NCBI GenBank assembly: GCA_003451675.1
Contig: DMCY01000100.1
Location: 2,501-28,269, forward strand
Source: Candidatus Atribacteria bacterium
GTDB lineage: Bacteria; Atribacterota; JS1; SB-45; 34-128
Direction: 5' to 3'
Length of the DNA: 25,769 nucleotides
Part shown: positions 16,409 to 24,123 of the stretch, in pieces
How the letters are laid out: the number at the start of each line of letters is the position of its first letter
How positions within the stretch are numbered: position 1 is the stretch's first letter
Position numbers and translations under genes: made by a program
The notes under the pieces: model-generated
What the model was told of the DNA's origin: nothing
The model's input: the letters and a program-made list of their open reading frames with translations, nothing else
Database searches by the model: none

Positions 16409-16858
16409 TTAAAACGGGATATCCTCTTCTGATATTGAAGTATCTTCATTTATTGGTTCACTAGAAACATTCTCTTCACCCTCTGCGGGAAGGCCTTCTT
16501 TTGCAATACCTGTATCTTTCACCAAATCTAAAAACTGTACAGTTCTGGCGTTAATTTCAAAAGAAGTTCTCTTGTTTCCTTCTTTATCCTGCCAATTATT
16601 AGACCTTAATTCGCCGCTTATAGCTACCCTTCTGCCTTTTTTTAAAAACTGTGAAACATTTTCTGCCTGTTTGCCCCAGGTTACTACATTTATAAAGAGA
16701 ACGTCTTCTATGTTATTTCCTTCCTGGTTTCTATAAGTTCTGTTTATGGCAATACCAAATTTACATACCCCCGTCCCGCTAGGTGTGTATCTTAATTCAG
16801 GGTCTCTGGTTAATCTGCCAATACCGATAAAACTGTTTAAGTCGCCAAAAGTAGCCAT
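16409..16858 (-). CDS. ssb: Single-stranded DNA-binding protein
   Basis: Coats ssDNA during replication, repair and recombination and recruits partners through its C-terminal tip. 149 residues from the ATG at 16858, starting MATFGDLNSFIGIGRLTRDPELRY, an OB fold (about 5-110) with VLFINVVTWGKQAENVSQFLKKG and SGELRSNNW, then a short acidic linker and the tip SEEDIPF. An in-frame upstream start (16912) would add 18 residues, but AAAAGGAGG sits directly ahead of 16858. Usual Firmicutes partners rpsF and rpsR are absent; the tRNA array follows. The gene has no clear promoter in its repeat-rich upstream gap. Confidence 0.95.
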   Translation of the reverse strand: MATFGDLNSFIGIGRLTRDPELRYTPSGTGVCKFGIAINRTYRNQEGNNIEDVLFINVVTWGKQAENVSQFLKKGRRVAISGELRSNNWQDKEGNKRTSFEINARTVQFLDLVKDTGIAKEGLPAEGEENVSSEPINEDTSISEEDIPF

Positions 16859-16912
16859 AAAAAAAATTTCCTCCTTTTTTGTTTTAAATTTAAAATTTGT
16901 AAAATCTTCCAA

Positions 16913-17157
16913 CCAATCAATTTAGTCGTTAGTTTTAAATACAAGATACAAGTTTCAGTTATTAGTTATTAGTTTTTAGATAAAGAGATAAAAAGAATCG
17001 GATTCTGTATTTTATTTTCTTTACGAGATACGATTCACGAGATACGAGATACGGATATAGTTTTGCGCTTTTCATTTTTCATTATATTACTAAATACTAT
17101 TCACTAAATACTAACGACTAATTATCCTATACATTACCCGCTCTATGCTATTTTTTA
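16913..17157. repeat. Repeat-rich gap between leuS and ssb
   Basis: It contains TTAGTCGTTAGT (16923-16934; copies near 16398, 23882 and 7463), the composite lead GATTCTGTATTTTATTTTCT (17001-17020), a heptad array ACGAGATACGATTCACGAGA... (17023-17052) shared with 7583-7609 and the inverse of 13229-13257, and a heptad run ACTATTC/ACTAAAT/ACTAACG/ACTAATT (about 17096-17123). No gene and no clear leuS terminator is seen. Confidence 0.65.
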
Positions 17158-19659
17158 TCATTTTATCACAATGTTTACCAGTTTCCCAGAAACAACAATA
17201 ACTTTTATAATCTTTTTGCCTTCGATTTTTTCTTGTATTTTTGGTATTAAGAGTGCTTCCTCTTTTATCTTCTCATCATCATAAGATGCAGGAACTGTCA
17301 ATTTCCCTCTTAGCTTTCCGTTTACCTGGACTATAATTAGTTTCTCCTCTTCTTCTAATTTCTTCTCATCATATTTAGGCCAGGGCTGCATATAAATACT
17401 TTCTTTGTTTCCCATCTTTTGCCATAGCTCTTCTGAAAAATGAGGAGCAATCGGACCCAGAAGCCTGACTATCATTTCTAAAGCCTCTTTTAAAACAAAA
17501 ATATCTACTTCTTTGCCCCGTTTTTCTTCTGCTTCTAACTGAAACTTATATACTTCATTGACTAATTCCATGATTGCACTAATAGCTGTATTGAAGTGAA
17601 ATCTTTCTTCGATATCTTCGGTAACCTTTTTAATGGTTTGATGGGTCTTCTGTCTTATTTTTTTAGCTTCAACACTTATATCTTCCGGGGAAATTTCTTC
17701 CTTATTTTTCGGCTTTTTAAAACAATCAATATTATTGTAGATTAACCGCCAAACTCGGTTCAAGAATCGAGATGCTCCTTCCATCCCTTTATCCGTCCAT
17801 TCCATATCTACTTCCGGAGGACCAGCAAACAGCATCATTACTCTGGTAGCATCAATACCGTATTTTGAAAATATTTTTCCCGGATTAACTATGTTACCTT
17901 TTGATTTAGACATCGCTGCCCCATCTTTACAGACCATCCCCTGAGTAAAAAGCCTTTTGAAGGGTTCTTTAAAATTGGTAAACCCCATATCGTATAGAGC
18001 TTTAGTAAAAAACCGAGAATATAGTAAATGTAATATGGCGTGTTCTACTCCACCGATATACTGGTCTACCGGCATCCAGTATTTTAGTTCTTCATCATCA
18101 AAAGGAGCAGTATCAGTTTTAGGAGAACAAAATCTAAAGTAATACCAGGAAGAACAGACAAAAGTATCCATAGTATCTGTTTCTCTTTTAGCTTCCTTAC
18201 CACATTTTGGACAAATTGTATTGACAAATTCTTTACTGCTTGCCAGTGGTGACATACCTTTAGGTCTGAAAACAACATTTTCCGGAAGTACAACCGGTAA
18301 GTCATTTTCGGGTACCGGAACCATTCCGCAATCAGCACAATAAATTATGGGGATAGGAGCTCCCCAATAACGCTGCCGCGAAATAAGCCAGTCTCTTAAT
18401 CTATAATTAACCTCCCTCTTCCCAGAGCCTTTTTTAATCAGATAATCAATTACAATATCTAATGACTTACTACTTGGCAAACCGTTAAATTGGCCGGAAT
18501 TAACCATAATGCCTTCTTCCTCAAAAGCAGCCTCCATAGTATCAGAGGTAACTTCTTTATCCTCTGGTTGAATAACTATTCTGATAGGTAAATTATATTT
18601 TTTGGCAAATTCAAAATCCCTTTGGTCATGAGCCGGAACTGCCATTACTGCACCTGTTCCATAGTCCATTAACACATAATTTGCTAACCAGATGGGAATC
18701 TCTTCATCATTTAGGGGATTTATTACATACTTACCGGTGAAGCATCCCTTTTTTTCTAAGATACCTGATACTCTATCTATAGCGCTCTCTTTACTTACCT
18801 TCTCTTTGAAATTCTTAACTTCATCTTTATAAGGAGAATCCTTTATTATCTCTTCTACTAAAGGGTGTTCAGGAGACAACAGAAAATAAGTTGCTCCGTA
18901 GAGAGTGTCGGGTCGGGTAGTAAAAACCGGAATAATCTTATCACTCCCTTTTATAGGGAATTCAATTCTTGCTCCCTCACTCCTGCCTATCCAATTTCTC
19001 TGCATAGTTAATACTTTTTCCGGCCATTCTTCTAAGCATTCTATATCATCGAGTAATCTCTGGGCATATTCGGTAATCTTGAAAAACCATTGGGATAACT
19101 CTTTTTTAATAACTTCGGAATCACACCTCCAACATTTTCCGTCTATTACTTGTTCATTAGCTAATACTACATTACAGGAAGGACACCAGTTAACCACTGC
19201 TTTTTTCTTATAAGCTAATCCTTTTTTATATAACTGTAAAAACATCCACTGAGTCCACTTGTAGTAATCCGGATCACAGGTAGCTATTTCTCTATCCCAA
19301 TCATAACTGATACTCATATTAGTTAGAGTATTCTTCATCTTTTGAATATTGATTTTAGTCCAGATTGAAGGATGAATTTTATTTTTTATAGCAGCATTCT
19401 CTGCAGGTAAGCCAAAGGCATCCCAGCCCATAGGGTGCAGGATATTATATCCTTGAGAATGTTTATATCTGGCCACTACATCACCGATAACGTAATTTTT
19501 CACGTGTCCCATGTGGGGTTCTCCTGAAGGATAGGGAAACATTTCTAAAACATAATATTTCGGTTTTTTAGAATCGGCATAAGATTTAAAAAAATTATTT
19601 TCCTTCCAATATTCCCGCCATTTTTTTTCGACTTCGGTAAAATTATATCTATCTTCCAT
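17158..19659 (-). CDS. leuS: Leucyl-tRNA synthetase
   Basis: Charges tRNA-Leu and edits mischarged amino acids. 833 residues, full length for the bacterial type. Seen: class I HMGH (49-52) after FPYPSGEP; a zinc knuckle WCPSC...CWRC (about 158-182); the CP1 editing domain with TTRPDTLYG (about 250-258) and [18 protein letters not shown]; a second Cys pair motif (CADC, CPKC); MSKSKGN near residue 585, preceded by Ala rather than Lys; and a C-terminal tRNA-binding domain. The ATG has AAGGAGG upstream. The leader (19686-20050) is a T-box with Leu specifier and, unusually, holds a complete tRNA-Ala gene. Confidence 0.97.
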   Translation of the reverse strand: MEDRYNFTEVEKKWREYWKENNFFKSYADSKKPKYYVLEMFPYPSGEPHMGHVKNYVIGDVVARYKHSQGYNILHPMGWDAFGLPAENAAIKNKIHPSIWTKINIQKMKNTLTNMSISYDWDREIATCDPDYYKWTQWMFLQLYKKGLAYKKKAVVNWCPSCNVVLANEQVIDGKCWRCDSEVIKKELSQWFFKITEYAQRLLDDIECLEEWPEKVLTMQRNWIGRSEGARIEFPIKGSDKIIPVFTTRPDTLYGATYFLLSPEHPLVEEIIKDSPYKDEVKNFKEKVSKESAIDRVSGILEKKGCFTGKYVINPLNDEEIPIWLANYVLMDYGTGAVMAVPAHDQRDFEFAKKYNLPIRIVIQPEDKEVTSDTMEAAFEEEGIMVNSGQFNGLPSSKSLDIVIDYLIKKGSGKREVNYRLRDWLISRQRYWGAPIPIIYCADCGMVPVPENDLPVVLPENVVFRPKGMSPLASSKEFVNTICPKCGKEAKRETDTMDTFVCSSWYYFRFCSPKTDTAPFDDEELKYWMPVDQYIGGVEHAILHLLYSRFFTKALYDMGFTNFKEPFKRLFTQGMVCKDGAAMSKSKGNIVNPGKIFSKYGIDATRVMMLFAGPPEVDMEWTDKGMEGASRFLNRVWRLIYNNIDCFKKPKNKEEISPEDISVEAKKIRQKTHQTIKKVTEDIEERFHFNTAISAIMELVNEVYKFQLEAEEKRGKEVDIFVLKEALEMIVRLLGPIAPHFSEELWQKMGNKESIYMQPWPKYDEKKLEEEEKLIIVQVNGKLRGKLTVPASYDDEKIKEEALLIPKIQEKIEGKKIIKVIVVSGKLVNIVIK

Positions 19660-19685
19660 CTTAAAACATTCCTCCTTAAAAATAA

Positions 19686-20050
19686 AAATCCCGTCTCAAG
19701 TAATTAAATTATTACCAGGGACGAGATTCTTCTCGTGGTACCACCCTTGTTCAGTAGATTTTATATGTTATAATTTGGTGGAGCTGGCGGGAATCGAACC
19801 CGCGACCTCCTCCACGCCAAGGAGGCGCGCTCCCGACTGCGCTACAGCCCCACATTATCTACTCTTATTAAACAATTAACGCTTGTTAACGTTGTAAACT
19901 ATATTTAAATCAATATTTTTAATTTAATTTTTCGCTTACAAAACTTGAAGGTGAGTTTAATGGTTTTTTATCAGCTTTCACCAGATGCTGATTCTCTTTT
20001 TAAAAAATATACCTTTCAGTCCTTCGCTTTGTTTTTTTCTTATTTATTTC
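19686..20050 (-). promoter_or_regulatory. T-box riboswitch of leuS (specifier CUC, Leu), interrupted by a tRNA-Ala gene
   Basis: Stem I (about 20025-19947) has the full classical form: base GAAGG/CCTTC (20025-20021 with 19951-19947), the distal module AGAGAATCAGC...GGTGAAAGCTGAT (19998-19970) with AG bulge and GGUG loop, and specifier CTC followed by A (19955-19953). A Stem II-like hairpin ACAA-CG-TTAAC-AAGC-GTTAA-TTGT follows (about 19896-19873). Stem III should come next, but its arms AGTAGAT (19863-19857) and ATCTACT (19759-19753) enclose a whole tRNA-Ala gene. The T-box AGGGTGGTACCACGAG (19747-19732) then pairs as antiterminator (GGG-bulge-ACGAG/CTCGT-CCC), with a competing terminator and T-run (about 19728-19681). 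Confidence 0.92.
19776..19851 (-). tRNA. tRNA-Ala (anticodon GGC) nested in the leuS T-box leader
   Basis: 76 nt with encoded CCA. Acceptor GGGGCTG/CAGCTCC including the G3-U70 pair that defines Ala identity, A73, D-arm GCGC-AGTCGGGA-GCGC, anticodon arm CCTCC-TTGGCGT-GGAGG, variable AGGTC, T-arm GCGGG-TTCGAAT-CCCGC. Every stem is fully paired apart from the identity wobble, so it looks functional and not decayed. It has no convincing promoter of its own; the leuS promoter (20085-20057) would transcribe it as part of the riboswitch. Confidence 0.97.
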
Positions 20051-20056
20051 GTTTTA

Positions 20057-20085
20057 AGTATAATTGAAAAAAAAATAAAAGTCAA
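20057..20085 (-). promoter_or_regulatory. Strong promoter of the tRNA-Ala / leuS unit
   Basis: TTGACT (20085-20080), a 17-base T-rich spacer and TATACT (20062-20057). It starts transcription about 25 bases upstream of the T-box Stem I. Confidence 0.8.
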
Positions 20086-20090
20086 TATTT

Positions 20091-20283
20091 CGAATATAGT
20101 ATATAGTATATCATATATCAGTAAGACCGTTACCTGGTTTGCTAGTTAATTAGTTAATCAGTTTAGAAAACGAAAAACGAAAAACTATAATTATATTATT
20201 TAAGAATTCATATTAACTGATTAACTAAATGTATACGCTAAACACTGTACGCTATACGCTAGGTTTATTCACTAACCTCTAAT
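20091..20283. repeat. Repeats between the DUF4097-like gene and the leuS promoter
   Basis: Heptads of the TATAGTA/TATATCA kind (about 20094-20118), octads GTTTGCTA/GTTAATTA/GTTAATCA/GTTTAGAA (about 20138-20169), GAAAAAC heptads (about 20167-20186) and TACGCTA-type units (about 20231-20262). No gene is seen. Confidence 0.6.
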
Positions 20284-21156
20284 TTAGTCAGTTAGTGAAA
20301 TCACCTCAACATCTACAAGGCCTCCCTTGATTTCGATATCTAATTCCGCAGCACTCTTGCCATATTCCGGACTAATATAAGTCTGGTCATTTATTTTTAT
20401 AAATCCCCTAATATCTAATTTTGAAGCTGGGAAATTTCTAAAAATTATCTTAGTTCCCATGTTCGAAGGTATCTTTAAAATTATTTTTGCTGCTCCTGCA
20501 TCGATGTTAACTTTCGATTTTTTAGTCAGGTTACCTGAAAAATCAAAGGTAAAGCTTCCTGCTCCACCGGTAAAATTCATTTCATCAAAATTTGCATTAG
20601 CTAAACCTAACATTTTTATAGTAGAGGCACCTGTCTTGATATTAATATTTTTTAAGTCTATACGATTGGGTTGATTAAATACAATATTGGTTTGACTTGC
20701 TCCTGAATTGAGATAAAAATTTTCTATCTGTAAATTAGTTAGGTCAATATCACCGCTATAAGTCGCAGTATTAATATATAATTGCAAAGGAACACCGGTA
20801 GGCAATTTCAATTTCCATATATTTTTATATGGAAATAATAAATCGAGATCTTTTTTAATGCTCTGGGATAGGGTTAGAATACCGGTTTCCCCTAATATTT
20901 CATATCGGATATTGGGCTTTAAAATACTTTTATCATATTGAAAATTACCTTTAAATACATCTTCTTCCCCAAAAGTTAAGTCCAGCTTGCCTGCCCCAAA
21001 TTTTATCGTCATTTTTAATGAATCTACTTCTCCTAAAGAAATGACCTTGTTTTCTCCATTTTCTTTATCTGCCATTGATCCATAAGTAATAATAAAGAAG
21101 AAGATAAGTAAAAGCAAAATTAATAAAATATATCTTTTTTTGATTTTTAATTTCAA
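20284..21156 (-). CDS. Membrane-anchored protein with DUF4097/toastrack-like beta repeats
   Basis: 290 residues of unknown function. A basic start (KLKIKKRY) and one strong hydrophobic segment (about residues 8-26) suggest an N-terminal membrane anchor with the rest outside. The remainder is a Gly/Asn-rich run of short beta-strand periods (LNSGASQTNIVF, IKTGASTIKMLG, FTGGAGSFTFDF, IDAGAAKIILKIPSN) that resembles the right-handed beta stalk of DUF4097 and LiaF-type C-terminal domains. I prefer the TTG at 21156, which AAGGGTGA precedes at a proper distance; a GTG at 21165 lies inside that site. It stands alone between the microprotein gene and the leuS unit. The fold class is moderately supported; a cell-envelope role is inference. 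Confidence 0.65.
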   Translation of the reverse strand: MKLKIKKRYILLILLLLIFFFIITYGSMADKENGENKVISLGEVDSLKMTIKFGAGKLDLTFGEEDVFKGNFQYDKSILKPNIRYEILGETGILTLSQSIKKDLDLLFPYKNIWKLKLPTGVPLQLYINTATYSGDIDLTNLQIENFYLNSGASQTNIVFNQPNRIDLKNINIKTGASTIKMLGLANANFDEMNFTGGAGSFTFDFSGNLTKKSKVNIDAGAAKIILKIPSNMGTKIIFRNFPASKLDIRGFIKINDQTYISPEYGKSAAELDIEIKGGLVDVEVISLTD

Positions 21157-21209
21157 ATTAATCACCCTTGCTAAATTAATCAGCTATATTTTTTACATGT
21201 TACACTTAT

Positions 21210-21238
21210 AATATAGAGTATACTTTTAAATGTTACAA
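21210..21238 (-). promoter_or_regulatory. Probable promoter of the DUF4097-like gene
   Basis: TTGTAA (21238-21233), a 17-base spacer and TATATT (21215-21210), about 50 bases upstream of the start codon. Confidence 0.5.
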
Positions 21239-21372
21239 ATCCCCATTCATATTGCATATCGCGTAAAGAAAAAGAACCAGAGAAAAAAGAAGATAGGAAA
21301 ACAAAAGTAATAAATATTTTTTCCTCTTTCTTGCTACTCCACTAAAGTTTACACCAACTTTTTTATAAAATA

Positions 21373-21404
21373 AAGTGCAGGAGAATCTGCTTCGCCCTGC
21401 ACTT
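21373..21404 (-). terminator. Terminator-like hairpin after the microprotein gene
   Basis: Perfect 9-bp stem AAGTGCAGG/CCTGCACTT with a 14-nt loop, followed on the minus strand by TTATTTTATAAAA. It ends the transcript of the 26-residue ORF, and perhaps of the EF-G gene upstream of that. Confidence 0.65.
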
Positions 21405-21460
21405 ACAGAAACGTTTCTTATAATTTTTAGTAGTAATTTGATTTTAACTTATATTTTATT

Positions 21461-21541
21461 CTACTCTCCTGCAAAATACCATATCAAATATGCTATCGCT
21501 CCAATGATTGCTGCCCACCAATACCAAGCTAAATCTGCCAT
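21461..21541 (-). CDS. 26-residue hydrophobic microprotein (predicted single membrane helix)
   Basis: The ATG at 21541 is preceded by a strong AAAGGGGAGGTG ribosome site, and the frame closes with TAG after 26 codons. The product starts MADLAWYWWAAIIGAIAYLI and ends WYFAGE: an uninterrupted aromatic/aliphatic helix with acidic residues at each end and no Lys or Arg. It is followed 57 bases later by a terminator-like hairpin, so it has the parts of a real gene. It lies downstream of the EF-G-like gene in the same direction (135-base gap), so it could be the last gene of that transcript. I do not recognise the family. Similar tiny single-span proteins in bacteria often bind larger membrane proteins, but that is analogy only. 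Confidence 0.65.
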   Translation of the reverse strand: MADLAWYWWAAIIGAIAYLIWYFAGE

Positions 21542-21676
21542 ATTATTACACCTCCCCTTTTTTTATAATATTTTACTAGTACAAATCGATAAAAAAGTTT
21601 ATCTCTATATAATTATATTCTATATCTAATTTAAAAATCCTTCTTTTTTTATAATATTTTTAAAATTTTTTAAGAA

Positions 21677-23776
21677 TTATTTTTTCTCTTCCTCTTCTTC
21701 TTTGGCTTGAGCAATTATTTCCTGTACAATATTAGCAGGTACCTCTTCATAATGGGAAAATTTTAAACTAAAAGTTCCTCTACCTTGAGTGATTGACCTT
21801 AAATCAATAGCATATTTAAAAATCTCTGCTTGGGGTATTTTAGCTTTAATAGCCTGTTTTCCACTTGAAGATTCTTCCATGCCCATTATCTTCCCTCTTT
21901 TGCTATTCAAATCTCCGATTATATCCCCCATATATTCTTTTGGCACTATTACTTCTATATCCATAATGGGTTCTAACAAGACCGGATTCGCTTCTGCTGC
22001 TCCTTTCTTAAAGGCCATTGAGCCGGCTACCTTGAAAGCCATCTCTGAAGAATCTACCGGGTGATAACTGCCGTCATAAACAGTAGCCTTTATATCTACA
22101 GTGGGATATCCTGCCAATATTCCTTTTTTCATTGCTCCAACTACACCTTTTTCTACTGCAGGACGATATTGACGCGGAATTACTCCACCAACTATTTTAT
22201 CTACAAATTCAAAGCCTTCTCCCCTGCCTTTGGGTTCAAGCTCTAACCAGCAATGTCCGTACTGCCCTCTACCGCCGGATTGCTTCTTGTATTTTCCTTC
22301 TACCTTAACACTTTTTCGAATAGTCTCTTTATACCCTACTTTAGGAGTACTCTTTTCCACCTCTACTCCAAATTTACTTTCCATGGTATCAATTATTACT
22401 TCCAAATGGGATTCTCCCATGCCAGCCAATATACTCTCTCCGGTATCTTCATCCCGGTAAACTTTAACCGTAGGATCCTCATCAATTATCTTACTTAGAG
22501 CTGTACTTAATTTATCCTCATCTCCCTTAGTCTTGGGAGAGATTGCCAGCAGCATTATTGGCTCAGGATATTCTATTTTTTCAAATAAAACAGGATTATC
22601 TTTATCGCAGAGAGTATCCCCGGTAATAGTATTCTTAAGTTTGGCTACAGCAGCCATATCTCCGGCACAAACCTCGGGAATAGATCGTTGATTCTTGCCC
22701 TGCATTTTATAAATCTTACCTACTTTATTATCCACGCCTTTTGAAGAATTATATACATTTGAATCCTCGGGTAATTTCCCTGAATACACTCTAAAGTAAG
22801 TTAAATTTCCCACATAGGGGTCTGCTACAGTTTTAAAAACAAAAGCAGAAAAAGAAGAATCAATAGAATTTTTTATTAATTCTTCCGAAGAAGTTTTTAC
22901 ATTCTTAGCCGTAACAGGAGGCATTTCAGATGGAGAAGGAAGATAATCGCCTATAAAATCAAGAAGAAGTTCTATCCCCAAATTCATGGTTGCTGAGCCG
23001 CAAAGAATAGGCACTATCTTTTTCTCTTTTATCCCTTGTTTTAACAAAGAAGCAATCTCCTGATCAGTCAAACTTTCCCCATCCAAATATTTCATTAAAA
23101 TTTCATCATCAAATTCAGCTACTGCTTCTACTAATTCTTTCCGGTAGGATTCTGCCTGTTCTTTCATATCCTGGGGAATTTCCTGTTCTTCAAAAACTGG
23201 TTTACCATCTCCCGTTTTTTTATAAATAACGGCTTTCATCTTTATTAAATCGACTATGCCCTTAAAATCTTCTTCCTTGCCAATTGGTAACTGTATTGAA
23301 ATTGCGGATGAACCAAACACTTCATTAATCGTATCTTTTACTCGATAAAAATCTGCCCTTTCCCGATCCATCTTATTTATAAAAATAGCTCGGGGCAGTT
23401 TGTATTCATCAGCAAAATCCCAGACTTTTTCAGTCTGCACTTCTACTCCTGATACTCCGCATACAACTATTATGGCACTATCTGCAACTCTAAGGCTTAA
23501 TTTAGTGTCAGTAATAAAATCGAGGTAGCCCGGGGTATCGAGAATATTTATCATTAAATCCTTCCAATTTAAATAGGCTAAAGATGAATTGATAGTTATT
23601 CCTTTCTTTATTTCTCGGGGATCATAATCGGTAGTGGTATTACCTTGTTTGATGTCCCCCAATCTGGTAATCATTCCCGAATCATAAAGCAAAGCCTCAG
23701 TAAGCGAGGTTTTTCCAGAATCACCATGGCCTACCAAGGCAATATTTTTTACCTTATTAATATCATATTTAGCCAT
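21677..23776 (-). CDS. Elongation factor G-like GTPase (EF-G2 / FusA2 type)
   Basis: 699 residues with the five-domain EF-G plan. G1 is GHGDSGKT (16-23), G2 GIT (59-61), G3 DTPGYLDF (80-87), G4 NKMD (134-137); domain IV follows GYKETIRKSVKVEGKYKKQSGGRGQYGH, and the C-terminus is a run of Glu and Lys. Canonical EF-G has AHIDAGKT in G1 and DTPGHVDF in G3; here Tyr replaces the catalytic His, as in the EF-G-like paralogue group that includes Thermus EF-G-2. It is therefore probably not the main housekeeping translocase, which would be encoded elsewhere with rpsL-rpsG. The start ATG has AAGGAGGA upstream, and a promoter lies at 23862-23834. Its precise role in translation or ribosome rescue is not determinable from sequence. 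Confidence 0.9.
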   Translation of the reverse strand: MAKYDINKVKNIALVGHGDSGKTSLTEALLYDSGMITRLGDIKQGNTTTDYDPREIKKGITINSSLAYLNWKDLMINILDTPGYLDFITDTKLSLRVADSAIIVVCGVSGVEVQTEKVWDFADEYKLPRAIFINKMDRERADFYRVKDTINEVFGSSAISIQLPIGKEEDFKGIVDLIKMKAVIYKKTGDGKPVFEEQEIPQDMKEQAESYRKELVEAVAEFDDEILMKYLDGESLTDQEIASLLKQGIKEKKIVPILCGSATMNLGIELLLDFIGDYLPSPSEMPPVTAKNVKTSSEELIKNSIDSSFSAFVFKTVADPYVGNLTYFRVYSGKLPEDSNVYNSSKGVDNKVGKIYKMQGKNQRSIPEVCAGDMAAVAKLKNTITGDTLCDKDNPVLFEKIEYPEPIMLLAISPKTKGDEDKLSTALSKIIDEDPTVKVYRDEDTGESILAGMGESHLEVIIDTMESKFGVEVEKSTPKVGYKETIRKSVKVEGKYKKQSGGRGQYGHCWLELEPKGRGEGFEFVDKIVGGVIPRQYRPAVEKGVVGAMKKGILAGYPTVDIKATVYDGSYHPVDSSEMAFKVAGSMAFKKGAAEANPVLLEPIMDIEVIVPKEYMGDIIGDLNSKRGKIMGMEESSSGKQAIKAKIPQAEIFKYAIDLRSITQGRGTFSLKFSHYEEVPANIVQEIIAQAKEEEEEKK

Positions 23777-23833
23777 ACAAACTTGTCCTCCTTATCCTTG
23801 GTCAATTTTATTATATTTGATTTATTGACTTTA

Positions 23834-23862
23834 ATTCTATCAGATATATTTAAATATATCAA
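23834..23862 (-). promoter_or_regulatory. Promoter of the EF-G-like gene
   Basis: TTGATA (23862-23857), a 17-base spacer and TAGAAT (23839-23834) extended by TGA. Confidence 0.7.
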
Positions 23863-23879
23863 AAAAATTATCTTATTAA

Positions 23880-23930
23880 ATTAGTCGTTAGTAAGTAGTG
23901 AATAGTCATCAGTTTTAAAAACAATTTTAA
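23880..23930. repeat. Short repeats upstream of the EF-G-like gene
   Basis: Begins with TTAGTCGTTAGTAAGTAGTG, read as heptads TTAGTCG/TTAGTAA/GTAGTGA/ATAGTCA. The TAGTCGTTAGT core recurs near 7463, 16398 and 16923, and inverted at 17110. Confidence 0.5.
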
Positions 23931-23949
23931 GTTTTATTTTTTTGCTTCT

Positions 23950-24123
23950 TTATCTTTTTATTTTGCTATATAGTAAATGTTTCAGCAATCTGTTCTGGAA
24001 ATTGAAAAATGTCGCTTCGCAAAATGCCGTATCATCTCGGGTGAGAAGATTAAAATCGATTTGTTTCAACATCTCTTTTATCGTCCATCCTTTTCTATGG
24101 GCAAGGATAATCGCTGATACCAT
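23950..24123 (-). pseudogene. N-terminal remnant of a transposase
   Basis: A 57-codon frame whose product begins MVSAIILAHRKGWTIKEMLK and continues QIDFNLLTRDDTAFCEATFFNF...QNRLLKHLL. The phrases HRKGWTIKEML and EATFFNFQNRLLKH are ones I associate with the N-terminal region of IS1182-like DDE transposases; the ring of residues normally between LLTR and the EATFFNF motif looks shortened, and the entire catalytic part is missing. It has no ribosome site, and no inverted repeats or target duplication are visible. A dead fragment of a former insertion sequence is the best reading. Family assignment is from memory of motifs only. Confidence 0.5.

Noticed and set aside
18084..18338. 84-codon minus-strand frame inside leuS
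   Set aside because: It is an out-of-frame overlap of a well-conserved gene, with leucine-rich low-complexity translation and no start signals.
19686..19775. leuS T-box as a truncated relic lacking Stem I
   Set aside because: At first the T-box motif seemed to follow a tRNA gene with no Stem I. A full Stem I with Leu specifier CUC and the distal GGUG module was found upstream of the tRNA, together with a strong promoter, so the riboswitch is split and not truncated.
19776..19851. Nested tRNA-Ala as a tRNA-like regulatory fold or pseudogene
   Set aside because: All stems pair, the G3-U70 identity pair, T-loop TTCGAAT, anticodon GGC and encoded CCA are present; nothing suggests decay.
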